A DNA stretch of 40,493 bases from Pseudomonadota bacterium (GCA_021787615.1 JAJYLP010000025.1:1-40493), one strand, 5' to 3'; numbered from the stretch's first letter, positions 1 through 7,558 are shown. The notes: generated from the letters alone by a model not told the origin. A program made the numbers and translations.

Positions 1-286
1 GCGCATCGCCGCGCAGGCGCTCGGGCGCACTGGCGGCGAGCACGGCGACCTCGCACCCGGCGGCGCGCGCCAGGCGCGCCAACACGTAACCGTCCCCGGC
101 ATTGTTGCCGGGGCCGCAGACCACTGCGATGCGCCGCGCCGCCGGCCAGCGCTCGCGCAGGCAGCGCAGCGCCGCCTCGCCCGCCCGCTGCATGAGCGTA
201 TAGCCGGGGAGTCCGAGCGTGTCGATCGCGGCGCGATCCATGTCGCGCACCTGGGCCGAGGTATGGAGCGAGGCCGGCAGGGACAT
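1..286 (-). CDS. nnr: NAD(P)H-hydrate epimerase (YjeF N-terminal domain), 5' part only
   Basis: The leftward frame from an ATG at 284-286 is open to the window edge (about 95 residues). It carries the YjeF N-domain signature CGPGNNAGDGYVLARLAR, with N-terminal text typical of the family (SAQVRDMDRAAID). The domain epimerises damaged NAD(P)HX so that the dehydratase can repair it. In many bacteria it is fused to the NAD(P)HX dehydratase, but the C-terminal half lies outside the window, so fusion cannot be judged. It is divergent from queG with 32 bp between the start codons, the same neighbourhood as in Escherichia coli (queG/yjeS beside nnr/yjeF). Identification is firm; completeness is unknown. 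Confidence 0.9.
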   Translation of the reverse strand, partial: MSLPASLHTSAQVRDMDRAAIDTLGLPGYTLMQRAGEAALRCLRERWPAARRIAVVCGPGNNAGDGYVLARLARAAGCEVAVLAASAPERLRGDA

Positions 287-318
287 GCGGTTGATTATAC
301 TGGCCCGGTGAGGCGGCC

Positions 319-1386
319 ATGAACCCACCGATGCTCGAGCTCGAGGCACTGAAGGCGTGGCTCGCCGAGCGGGCGCGCGGGATGGGGTTCACGCGGCTCG
401 GGGTCACGGGGGTCGAGCTGCCCGAGGACGAGCAGCGCCTGCTGCGCTGGCTCGAGTCGGGCCTGCACGGCCGGATGCACTACATGCAGCGGCACGGCAC
501 GCTGCGCAGCCGCCCGGCCGAGCTGCTGCCCGGCGCCGTGCGCGTCATCAGCGTGCGCATGGACTACTGGCCGCCCGGGGCCCGCACGGCTGAAGCGGTG
601 CTCGCCGACCCGGCCGCCGGCTACCTCTCCCGCTATGCCCTCGGGCGTGACTACCACAAGGTGCTGCGCGGCGCGCTCGCGCGTCTCGCCCGCGAGCTCG
701 CCGAGCGCATCGGCACTTTCGGCTACCGCGTGTGTGTCGACAGCGCGCCGGTTCTGGAGAAGGCGCTCGCCCGCAACGCCGGCCTCGGCTGGATCGGCAA
801 ACACACCAACCTCATCGCGCGCGAGGCCGGTTCCTGGTTCTTTCTCGGGGAAATCCTCACCGACCTGCCGCTACCGCCCGACCGGCGCGCGGGCGCCCAC
901 TGCGGCTCGTGCTCAGCGTGCATCAGCGCGTGCCCGACGGAAGCGATCATCGCCCCCTACCGGCTGGATGCGCGCCGCTGCATCTCCTACCTGACGATCG
1001 AGCTCGACGGCCCCATTCCCATCGAGCTGCGCCCGGCGATCGGCAACCGCATCTACGGGTGCGATGACTGCCAGCTGGTGTGCCCTTGGAACAAGTTCGC
1101 GCGCGCCGCGACGCACCCGGACTTCAAGGTGCGTCACGGGCTCGATGCGCCCCGCCTCACCTCGCTCATGGCCTGGAGCGAGAGCGAGTTCGACGCCCGC
1201 ATGCGCGGCTCGGCGATCTACCGCATCGGCTACGAGCGCTGGTCGCGCAACATCGCCGTGGCGCTCGGCAACGCCCCGCCCGACCCGGCCGCCACAGAGG
1301 TTCTCCAGCGGCGCCGCACGCACGCCTCGCCGCTGGTGCGCGAGCACATCGACTGGGCACTCGAGCGCCTGGCGGCCTCGAGCTAG
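319..1386 (+). CDS. queG: epoxyqueuosine reductase
   Basis: This 355-residue cytoplasmic iron-sulfur, cobalamin-dependent enzyme catalyses the last step of queuosine synthesis in tRNA (epoxyqueuosine to queuosine). Two [4Fe-4S] ligand sets are visible: C195-C198-C201 with C255, and C248-C251 with C221 and C205, in the bacterial-ferredoxin arrangement (CGSCSACISACPTEAI and CDDCQLVCPWN). The VDSAPVLE stretch around D141 matches the catalytic Asp region. The ATG at 319 follows GAGG at a 7-nt spacing, which supports this start. A TATACT hexamer at 296-301 could be its -10 element. Its stop codon TAG shares the palindrome CTAG with the stop of convergent panC. The length is normal for the family. 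Confidence 0.96.
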   Translation: MNPPMLELEALKAWLAERARGMGFTRLGVTGVELPEDEQRLLRWLESGLHGRMHYMQRHGTLRSRPAELLPGAVRVISVRMDYWPPGARTAEAVLADPAAGYLSRYALGRDYHKVLRGALARLARELAERIGTFGYRVCVDSAPVLEKALARNAGLGWIGKHTNLIAREAGSWFFLGEILTDLPLPPDRRAGAHCGSCSACISACPTEAIIAPYRLDARRCISYLTIELDGPIPIELRPAIGNRIYGCDDCQLVCPWNKFARAATHPDFKVRHGLDAPRLTSLMAWSESEFDARMRGSAIYRIGYERWSRNIAVALGNAPPDPAATEVLQRRRTHASPLVREHIDWALERLAASS

Positions 1387-2231
1387 AGTCTCACCTGCAC
1401 GTTGTCGATCAGGCGCGCTCTGCCGAGACGCGCCGCCGTCAGCACCACCAGATGAGCGCTGTCCGCGGCCGGCGGCCCGAGGTCCTCGGCGCGCTTGACC
1501 GCGAAATAATCGGGCCGGAAGCCCTCGCGCTCGAGCGCACGCAGGCCCTCGCGCTCGATGTCGGCATAGTCGCGCTCGCCCGCCGCCAGGCGGCGCGCAG
1601 CCGCCACGAGCGCCTGATAGAGCGCCGGTGCCCGCTGGCGCTCGGCTGCGGTCAGGTACTGATTGCGCGAGCTCATGGCGAGCCCGTCGCTGTCGCGCAC
1701 CGTGGCGGCGGCGATGATGCTCACCGGCATGCACAGCTCGCTCACCATCCGGCGGATCACCGTCAGCTGCTGAAAATCCTTCTCGCCGAACACGGCGGCG
1801 TCGGGCTCGACGATGTGCAGCAGCTTGCACACCACGGTGCTCACGCCCTGGAAATGTCCCGGGCGGAACTCCCCGCACAGGATGTCGGAGAGCCCCGGCA
1901 CCTCGACCCGCGTGGCCCCCTCGTGGCCGTGCGGGTACATCTCGGCGACATCCGGCATGAACATCAGATCGCAGCCGGCATCGCGCAGCATGCGCTCGTC
2001 GCGCTCGGGCGTGCGCGGATAGTGCGCGAAGTCCTCGTTCGGCCCGAACTGCATGGGGTTGACGAAGAGACTGGCGATGAAGCGCTCCCCGTGCGCGCGC
2101 GCCGCCTCGATCAGACTGAGGTGTCCCTCGTGCAGATTGCCCATGGTCGGCACGAACACGATACGCTGATCGGCGCGCCGCCACGCGCGCACGGCGGCGC
2201 GCACTTCGGCGATGCTCGTGACACGGCGCAT
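1383..2231 (-). CDS. panC: pantothenate synthetase
   Basis: The 282-residue protein condenses pantoate with beta-alanine using ATP, the final step of vitamin B5 synthesis. Seen directly: the nucleotidyltransferase HxGH-type motif (MGNLHEGHLSLI, about residues 30-41), the FVNPMQFGPNEDF substrate loop, GEKDFQQL, and the KMSKS-like MSSRNQYL. Full length. It is the last gene of the leftward pcnB-folK-dNK-panB-panC operon, starting 4 bp after panB ends, so translation is probably coupled. No aspartate decarboxylase gene (panD) follows here; the convergent neighbour is queG. Confidence 0.97.
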   Translation of the reverse strand: MRRVTSIAEVRAAVRAWRRADQRIVFVPTMGNLHEGHLSLIEAARAHGERFIASLFVNPMQFGPNEDFAHYPRTPERDERMLRDAGCDLMFMPDVAEMYPHGHEGATRVEVPGLSDILCGEFRPGHFQGVSTVVCKLLHIVEPDAAVFGEKDFQQLTVIRRMVSELCMPVSIIAAATVRDSDGLAMSSRNQYLTAAERQRAPALYQALVAAARRLAAGERDYADIEREGLRALEREGFRPDYFAVKRAEDLGPPAADSAHLVVLTAARLGRARLIDNVQVRL

Positions 2232-2235
2232 GGGC

Positions 2236-3063
2236 TCAGAAGCAGTGTTCGGGGGCCGGATAGTCGCGCTCGCGCACGGCGGCGACGTAGCGCTTGATGG
2301 CCTCGAGGTTATCCCCGGCGCCGGCGATGAAATTGCGCACGAAGCGCGGCTTGCGCCCGGTGGTGATGTCGAGAATGTCGTAGAGGACGAGGATCTGCCC
2401 GTCGGTGTCGGGTCCGGCGCCGATGCCGATGACCGGCACCGCGAGCGCCTCGGTAATGGTCCTGCCGAGGTCGGCCGGAATGCACTCGAGCAGCACCACG
2501 TCGGCGCCGGCCGATTCCAGGCGCTTGGAGTCCTCGACCATGCGCTGCGCCGCCTCCTGCTGGCGGCCCTGCACGCGAAAGCCGCCGGTCTTGTGCACCG
2601 ACTGGGGCTTCAGCCCCAGATGCGCGCACACGGCAATGTCGTGATTGGCGAGAAACTCGACGATCTCGACCTGACCGCCGCCGCTTTCCAGCTTGATCAT
2701 CTGCGCACCGCCGTCCTGCATCAGGCGCACGGCGTTCTCGAGCGCGCGCTCGCGGGTCGGATAGCTCATGAACGGCAGATCCGCCATGAGCAGGGGCCGG
2801 TGCACGCCGCGGGCCACCGCGGCGCAGTGATAGACCATGTGGTCCATGGTCACCGGCACGGTGGTGTCGCGTCCCTGGATCACCATGCCGAGGGAGTCCC
2901 CGACCAACACGACGTCGACGTCCGCCGCATCGGCGAGGACCCCAAAGCTGGCGTCATAGCAGGTCAGGCACGCGATCTTCTCGCCCTGGGCCTTCATGCG
3001 CGCGAGCGTGCCGAGCGTGACGGGCGGGCGGTCCGAATCGCGAAACTGCAGTTGCGTGTACAT
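2236..3063 (-). CDS. panB: 3-methyl-2-oxobutanoate hydroxymethyltransferase
   Basis: The 275-residue ketopantoate hydroxymethyltransferase transfers a hydroxymethyl group from methylene-tetrahydrofolate to ketoisovalerate. The family landmarks are present: VLVGDSLGMV (metal-binding Asp), HMVYHCAAVARG, KLESGG, HLGLKPQ, LLECIP, and the C-terminal IGIGAGPDTDGQILV. Normal length. It sits 20 bp after the deoxynucleoside kinase and 4 bp before panC. Finding folK in the same operon links folate and pantothenate synthesis, as PanB consumes a folate cofactor. The ATG at 3061-3063 is the first in frame. Confidence 0.97.
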   Translation of the reverse strand: MYTQLQFRDSDRPPVTLGTLARMKAQGEKIACLTCYDASFGVLADAADVDVVLVGDSLGMVIQGRDTTVPVTMDHMVYHCAAVARGVHRPLLMADLPFMSYPTRERALENAVRLMQDGGAQMIKLESGGGQVEIVEFLANHDIAVCAHLGLKPQSVHKTGGFRVQGRQQEAAQRMVEDSKRLESAGADVVLLECIPADLGRTITEALAVPVIGIGAGPDTDGQILVLYDILDITTGRKPRFVRNFIAGAGDNLEAIKRYVAAVRERDYPAPEHCF

Positions 3064-3083
3064 GATGGCGCTAGTCTACTCGA

Positions 3084-3758
3084 TCAGATCGAGCGCGCCC
3101 CCATCGGGTTGTAGTAGAGCCGGCCGCGCTTCATGCGGCGAATCGCCGCGAACAGCTCCTCGTAGTCGGCCGGGTTGTTGAGCGGATCGATGGCCGCGGC
3201 GTTGACGATCAGCAGCGGCGCGGCCTCGTATTCGTGGAAGAAGCGCGCATAGGCCTCGTTCAGGCGGACCAGATACTCCCGATCGATGTATTGCTCGTAG
3301 CCGATCGAGCGTCGCGCGATGCGCTCGAGCAGCACGTCGACCGGGGCCTGCAGGTACACCACCAGATCCGGCTTCGGCGGCTCGAGGCCGAGGCGGCTGC
3401 TCACCTGCTCGTAGAGCGCGAATTCCGCATCATCGAGCGTCACGCGGGCGAACAGCCGATCCTTCTCCCACAGGTAATCGGCCACGCGCACCGCGGCGAA
3501 CAGATCCTGCTGGTTGAGCGCGGCGAGCTGCTGCCAGCGCTGGAACAGGAAGTGCAGCTGCGCCGGCAGCGCGCCGGCGCGCGGATTCTTGTAGAAGCGC
3601 TCGAGGAAGGGGTTCGCGAGCGCATCCTCGAGCACGGGCTCGGCCGCGAGGCTCTTGGCGAGCATGCGCGCCAGGCTGCTCTTGCCGACCCCGATGGGCC
3701 CCTCGACCACGATGTACTGGTGCGCTGCGCCTGTCATGGATTCACGTGCGGCGGACAT
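3084..3758 (-). CDS. deoxynucleoside kinase family protein
   Basis: This 224-residue P-loop kinase is of the deoxyadenosine/deoxyguanosine kinase type. Near the N-terminus it has VVEGPIGVGKSSLARML (Walker A), then a lid/base-binding region with RIARRSIGYEQYIDREYL. It would phosphorylate a salvaged deoxynucleoside; which base is used cannot be read from the sequence. It lies 6 bp after folK and 20 bp before panB, a position commonly occupied by this family in gammaproteobacterial and bacteroidal folK/panB operons. Two ATG starts are possible (3758, or 3737 at residue 8); neither has a good Shine-Dalgarno sequence, so coupling to folK is likely. Confidence 0.88.
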   Translation of the reverse strand: MSAARESMTGAAHQYIVVEGPIGVGKSSLARMLAKSLAAEPVLEDALANPFLERFYKNPRAGALPAQLHFLFQRWQQLAALNQQDLFAAVRVADYLWEKDRLFARVTLDDAEFALYEQVSSRLGLEPPKPDLVVYLQAPVDVLLERIARRSIGYEQYIDREYLVRLNEAYARFFHEYEAAPLLIVNAAAIDPLNNPADYEELFAAIRRMKRGRLYYNPMGARSI

Positions 3759-3764
3759 CCGGCA

Positions 3765-4265
3765 TCATTGTTCGGATTCGATTCGCCACAGGCCCTCGGG
3801 CGCGAGCCGGGCCTTGAGCTCGGACACCCGACCGAGCCCGGGCACATCGAGGTCCGGGGCGATATCCGCCAGAGGATACAGAACGAAGTTGCGCTCCACT
3901 ATCCCGGCGTGCGGCAGCACCAGCTCGTCCTGCCCGCGCCGCTCCCGCCCGAACACCAGCAGGTCCAGATCGATCAGCCGGGGCCCCCAGCGCGCCCCAT
4001 CGCGCTGGCGGCCGAGGGCAAGCTCGAGCGCTTGGAGTTCCCCGAGGAACTCGCCCGGCTCGAGGCGGGTGAGCAGCCCCGCTACGGCATTGACGAAATC
4101 CGGCTGGGACACCGGCCCGAAGGGGCGCGAGCCGTACAACGGCGAGCGCAGCACCGCGCGGGTCTCGGGCAGAGCGGCGAGGCGCTCCCAGGCGGTCAGC
4201 ACCTGCCGCCGCGGATCGTGCAGATTGCTGCCGAGGCCGACGTAGGCCGGCTGCCAGCGCTGCAT
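3765..4265 (-). CDS. folK: 2-amino-4-hydroxy-6-hydroxymethyldihydropteridine pyrophosphokinase
   Basis: A 166-residue HPPK, which pyrophosphorylates 6-hydroxymethyl-dihydropterin in folate synthesis. It begins MQRWQPAYVGLGSNL, and the signature ARWGPRLIDLDLLVFG contains the two magnesium-binding aspartates. ERNFVLYPLADIAPDL closes the fold. The open frame extends to 4421, but the family N-terminus and the end of pcnB at 4277 favour the ATG at 4265, leaving an 11-bp gap. The order pcnB-folK is conserved in gammaproteobacteria. Confidence 0.95.
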   Translation of the reverse strand: MQRWQPAYVGLGSNLHDPRRQVLTAWERLAALPETRAVLRSPLYGSRPFGPVSQPDFVNAVAGLLTRLEPGEFLGELQALELALGRQRDGARWGPRLIDLDLLVFGRERRGQDELVLPHAGIVERNFVLYPLADIAPDLDVPGLGRVSELKARLAPEGLWRIESEQ

Positions 4266-4276
4266 AGGCGCCACGC

Positions 4277-5779
4277 TCAGGGGCCGCTCGGCACGCGCCG
4301 GCGCCGGCCGCCGCGGCGGCGGCGACTCTTCTGCCCGGCGGGCCGCTCCGTAGCGCCCGTCAGGGCATCGGCCATGCGCCCCTGCTCCTCCTCGGTGGCG
4401 GCCTGCACGTCGGTCCACCATCGGGCCCGCTCCGGCGAGGCCAGGCCGAACTGCGCGCGCAGCAGCAGCAGATCGTAGCCGGCTCGAAAGCGCGGATGGT
4501 CGAGCAGGCGCAGGGCGCGGCGGCCGCGCGGGTGCTCCAAACGCGGCTGCAGGGCGAACATCTCGCGCAGGCCAAGCGAGAAACGCCTGGGGATGGCGAT
4601 GTGCCGCTGGGTGTCGCGCACCGCCTGATCGCAGGCATCGAGGATCGCCGACAGCTCATGCCAGCGCGACGGCGGCATCGACTCGATGATCGCCGCGATC
4701 GGTCCGTAGAGCAGCAGCGCGATCAGGAACGTCGGGGTCACGGAGCGGCCGGCGATGACGCGCGTGTCGGTATTGACCAGCCCCTTCATCAACAGCTGCT
4801 CGACGAGGCTGTCCGGGTGCGCGGCGAGATAAGCGTCCACGCTCGGCAGCAGCGCGGCGAGCAGCCCGCGCCGGCGCAGCACCGGGAGGCTGCGCGCGCC
4901 GTGGCCGGTGAGAAAGAGCTTCAGCATCTCATCGAACAGGCGTGCCGGCGGCACCGCCCCGAGCAGCGGGCGCAGCCGCTCGATCGGCTCGGCGCTCGCC
5001 GGTTCGATGTGGAATCCAAGCTTCGCCTCGAAGCGCGCCGCGCGCAGCATGCGCACCGGGTCCTCGCGGTAGCGCGTCTCCGGATCCCCGATCAGACGCA
5101 GCCGTCGCGCCGCGATGTCCTCGGCGCCGCCGACGTAATCCCAGATCGAGAAGTCCGCGATGTTGTAGTAGAGGGCGTTGGCGGTGAAGTCCCGGCGCCA
5201 CACGTCATCATCGACGCTGCCGTAGACGTTGTCGCGCAGAATGCGGCCCGTCGCATCGAACATGCGCTCGAGGTCCGCATCGGGCTGCGGCGCCACGCGA
5301 CCGATGTGCTCGGCTTCGAACTCGGCCGCGTGCACCTCGGTGCGCGGCCCGCCCTGATCGATCAGTTCAGCCTCCTCCTCGGCGCCGGCCTCCTCCTCGG
5401 CGAAGTCCTCCTCGGCCGGCTCCTCGCCCTCGGCCGGGGCGCTCGCGGCGCGAAAGGTGGCCACCTCGATGATCTCCTGGCCGAAGAACACGTGCGCCAG
5501 ACGGAAGCGCCGTCCGATCAGCCGGCAGTTGCGGAACAGCCGCTTGACCTGCTCCGGCAGCGCATCGGTGGCGACGTCGAAGTCCTTCGGCTCGAGCCCG
5601 ACCAGCAGGTCGCGGACGCAACCGCCGACGAGAAAGGCCTGGAATCCCCCGTCGCGCAGCCGGTACAGCACGCGCAGTGCGTTCGGGGAGATGTGCGAGC
5701 GGGAAACAGTGTGCTCAGCCCGCGGGATGACCCGGGGCGGATTATGGGGCGCATCAGTGCGCGGGTCGGAAGAATTCAA
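4277..5779 (-). CDS. pcnB: poly(A) polymerase I, non-ATG start, acidic insert
   Basis: A class II nucleotidyltransferase of about 500 residues that adds poly(A) tails, marking RNA for decay. The head domain has LVGGCVRDLLVGLEPKDFDV with the DxD metal site, and DDVWRRDFTANALYYNI follows the RNA-binding helix. The C-terminus is strongly basic (RRRRGGRRRR). A Glu/Ala-rich stretch at about residues 114-145 is inserted where E. coli PcnB has a much shorter loop. There is no ATG or GTG at the start: in frame there is TTG at 5779 or ATT at 5803, with a TGA two codons further upstream. E. coli pcnB is known to start at AUU. Coordinates use the TTG. Confidence 0.93.
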   Translation of the reverse strand: MNSSDPRTDAPHNPPRVIPRAEHTVSRSHISPNALRVLYRLRDGGFQAFLVGGCVRDLLVGLEPKDFDVATDALPEQVKRLFRNCRLIGRRFRLAHVFFGQEIIEVATFRAASAPAEGEEPAEEDFAEEEAGAEEEAELIDQGGPRTEVHAAEFEAEHIGRVAPQPDADLERMFDATGRILRDNVYGSVDDDVWRRDFTANALYYNIADFSIWDYVGGAEDIAARRLRLIGDPETRYREDPVRMLRAARFEAKLGFHIEPASAEPIERLRPLLGAVPPARLFDEMLKLFLTGHGARSLPVLRRRGLLAALLPSVDAYLAAHPDSLVEQLLMKGLVNTDTRVIAGRSVTPTFLIALLLYGPIAAIIESMPPSRWHELSAILDACDQAVRDTQRHIAIPRRFSLGLREMFALQPRLEHPRGRRALRLLDHPRFRAGYDLLLLRAQFGLASPERARWWTDVQAATEEEQGRMADALTGATERPAGQKSRRRRGGRRRRVPSGP

Positions 5780-5794
5780 TTCTGCGCTTTCTGC

Positions 5795-5822
5795 TTGAGC
5801 AATGGATCAGGATACCTATAAT
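5795..5822 (+). promoter_or_regulatory. sigma70-type promoter of the tRNA-Glu gene
   Basis: A perfect -10 TATAAT at 5817-5822 is preceded, after 16 bp, by TTGAGC at 5795-5800. Transcription would start about 20 bp upstream of the tRNA. The elements overlap the 5' end of divergent pcnB: the alternative ATT start codon of pcnB (5801-5803) abuts the -35 hexamer, so the two genes must share control DNA. Confidence 0.75.
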
Positions 5823-5850
5823 ACCGCGCTCCTGATGCCGGCCCCGCCAC

Positions 5851-5926
5851 GCTCCCTTCGTCTAGAGGCCCAGGACATAGCCCTCTCAAGGCTGTAACAC
5901 GGGTTCGAATCCCGTAGGGAGCGCCA
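5851..5926 (+). tRNA. tRNA-Glu (anticodon CTC)
   Basis: A 76-nt cloverleaf. The acceptor stem is GCTCCCT/AGGGAGC, with discriminator G and an encoded CCA at 5924-5926. The D arm follows TTCGTCTAGAGG. The anticodon loop is CTCTCAA between TAGCC and GGCTG (one G-T pair), giving anticodon CTC, which reads GAG. The T arm contains GGTTCGAATCC. The body matches bacterial tRNA-Glu closely. E. coli reads GAG with its UUC isoacceptor, so a CTC species is an extra isoacceptor, plausible in a GC-rich genome. Confidence 0.95.
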
Positions 5927-6169
5927 CAATATCAAAGGCTTACGCGCATTGCCGAGCTTCATGGATGGACCTCGGACCGTTTTCGGCCGGTCGCCAAGGG
6001 TGCCTTCTAACTCGTCTTGAATCTGCGGCAAGGCTGCCGCACCGCGCGCAGCACCGTCGACAGTGTCTTGCGGCTCGACTAGGGCCTCGGCCGCACGATT
6101 GGAATCGACAGCGCCACCCGTACCGATGCGCCGTTCGGACATACGGTGGGAACACAATCTGGCCAAAGT
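5927..6169 (+). other. unassigned stretch between tRNA-Glu and the palindrome
   Basis: I see no convincing gene. The long open frame on the minus strand here runs through the tRNA and encodes the well-known antisense-tRNA artefact (WRSLRDSNPCYSLERA). No integrase motif and no repeat of the tRNA 3' end is visible. It may be the scarred left boundary of the accessory patch. Confidence 0.5.
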
Positions 6170-6213
6170 AAATGGTGTTTTATTTTTGCCTTGGCGAAAA
6201 TAAAATACCATTT
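6170..6213. repeat. 44-bp near-perfect AT-rich palindrome upstream of the AAA ATPase
   Basis: Two 21-nt arms (first arm begins AAATGGTGTTTTATTTT) flank a 2-nt TT centre. Only two positions mismatch as DNA, and both would be G-U wobbles in the transcript, so the RNA could fold into a continuous 21-bp hairpin. It ends 11 bp before the ATPase start codon. The base composition is sharply unlike the GC-rich surroundings. It could be an operator, an mRNA 5' hairpin or a mobile-element end; the sequence alone does not decide. Confidence 0.9.
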
Positions 6214-6224
6214 AGAATGGCGGG

Positions 6225-7346
6225 ATGCGCTATTTGCATGCTTCGCTGCAACGGGACCTGCAGCGCAAGATGGTGCTCCTCGCCGGACCGCGCCAGTGCG
6301 GCAAGACCACCCTCGCACAATCGATGCTGGACGAGCGCGGCGTATACCTCAACTGGGACATCGCCAAGGATCGCAGGATCATCCGCGATCTGGCCTGGCC
6401 GAAGGACGCATCGTTCCTGGTCCTGGACGAGCTGCACAAGGCACCCAAGTGGAAAAATCTCCTCAAAGGGGTTGCGGACGAGTTTCACAACCGGCCACCC
6501 GTGCTCGTCACGGGCAGCGCCAAACTCGATGCGTTCCGCCGGACGGGCGATGCCCTCACCGGCCGCCATTATCTCTACCGGTTGCATCCGATCGATGTTG
6601 CCGAATCGAAGGCATTCCTGCCGCAGCTCGATCTGCGGTCACGCCTGACACGGCTGCTCGAAGCCGGCGGATTCCCGGAGGCGTTTCTTCAGCCACGGGA
6701 AGCGGCACGGCTGCGCAACGATAGGATGGAGCGGGTCATTCGTGAAGACTTGCAGGATCTGTCTCGAGTCAGTTCCTGGCGCGGCCCCGCCGACCTCGTG
6801 GAACTGCTGCGCGAGCGCGTCCGCGGATCTGCGCATTACGACAACCTCGCGCAGACGCTCGGCATTTCCCCGCCGACGGCCAAATCATGGGTTGAGCTCC
6901 TCGAGAAACTCAACCTGATCTTCCTGCTCTCACCCTACTCGAGAAGTCTGCCGCGAAGCATACGCAAGGACCGAAAGGTGTACTTTTTCGATTGCGCTGC
7001 GGCATACGACAAGACCGGTGCTGCACAGCTGGAAAACCTGGTCGCCTGCTGTCTGCTCAAGTTCACGCAGTTTCGCAAAGACGCCAAAGGGGAGAGCTGG
7101 GAACTCTTCTATCTTCGTGACCGCGAAGGACGGGAGGTGGACTTCGTCGTCACTCGAAGCCGCCGAGTCCACTGGCTGATTGAGGTCAAGGCCTCGGCTG
7201 AGGCGGTCAGCCCGTCGCTTGGCTACTACACGCGAAAGCTCAATCCCAAGGAATCACTGCAACTCGTGCTCAACCTGGAGCGCCCGCAGGAGCGCTGCGG
7301 CGTCAAGATCCTGCCGCTCGGGGAATGGCTGGACGCGCTGGCGTAG
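6225..7346 (+). CDS. AAA-family ATPase with DUF4143-type C-terminus
   Basis: 373 residues. Walker A is LAGPRQCGKTTL (about residues 19-30) and Walker B is FLVLDELHK (about 66-74), followed by a sensor-like VTGSAKLD. A winged-helix-like middle (LAQTLGISPPTAKSWVELL) precedes a C-terminal fold with GREVDFVV and WLIEVKAS, resembling the PD-(D/E)xK nuclease core found in DUF4143 proteins. These ATPases are common, strongly mobile and of unproven function; some are thought to act in stress or defence islands. It is a single gene directly behind the palindrome at 6170-6213, with no clear ribosome-binding site. Codon use is less GC-biased than in its neighbours, suggesting recent transfer. The family call is solid; the role is unknown. 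Confidence 0.88.
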   Translation: MRYLHASLQRDLQRKMVLLAGPRQCGKTTLAQSMLDERGVYLNWDIAKDRRIIRDLAWPKDASFLVLDELHKAPKWKNLLKGVADEFHNRPPVLVTGSAKLDAFRRTGDALTGRHYLYRLHPIDVAESKAFLPQLDLRSRLTRLLEAGGFPEAFLQPREAARLRNDRMERVIREDLQDLSRVSSWRGPADLVELLRERVRGSAHYDNLAQTLGISPPTAKSWVELLEKLNLIFLLSPYSRSLPRSIRKDRKVYFFDCAAAYDKTGAAQLENLVACCLLKFTQFRKDAKGESWELFYLRDREGREVDFVVTRSRRVHWLIEVKASAEAVSPSLGYYTRKLNPKESLQLVLNLERPQERCGVKILPLGEWLDALA

Positions 7347-7507
7347 GGATCTCCAGGACCCCAGTGCAAGGCCGCCAGTGTAAGCATCGCCGCCGACGTC
7401 TCAACGACTCATGGCATAGGGATTGCCGGGTCGATCGAATCAGCACCGAGGCGAGGTTGACGTGGGAGTGACGGCGGGCGGCACCGCAGCGCGCGCTGGG
7501 GTTCCGC

Positions 7508-7536
7508 TTGCATGCTGCCAGCCCGCGTGCTATACA
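7508..7536 (+). promoter_or_regulatory. promoter of the arsR-SRPBCC pair
   Basis: TTGCAT (7508-7513), a 17-bp spacer and TATACA (7531-7536) form a good sigma70 promoter. The expected start of transcription is around 7543-7546, that is, at or within a few bases of the ATG at 7546. This predicts a leaderless or nearly leaderless mRNA, and no Shine-Dalgarno sequence is present upstream of that ATG. Confidence 0.65.
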
Positions 7537-7558
7537 CTGAACCAGATGGTTCAGTGTA
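7533..7558. promoter_or_regulatory. 26-bp operator palindrome over the arsR start codon
   Basis: Arms of 12 bp (TACACTGAACCA and its exact complement) surround a GA centre. The palindrome overlaps the -10 hexamer and the start codon (ATG 7546-7548). Its position fits autorepression by the encoded ArsR-type protein. Similar TGAACCA...TGGTTCA sites accompany related ArsR/SRPBCC pairs, from memory. Confidence 0.8.

Noticed and set aside
5816-6211. 131-codon minus-strand frame across the tRNA with the peptide WRSLRDSNPCYSLERA
   Set aside because: This peptide is the antisense reading of the tRNA gene, a familiar annotation artefact; the rest matches nothing and starts in the palindrome.
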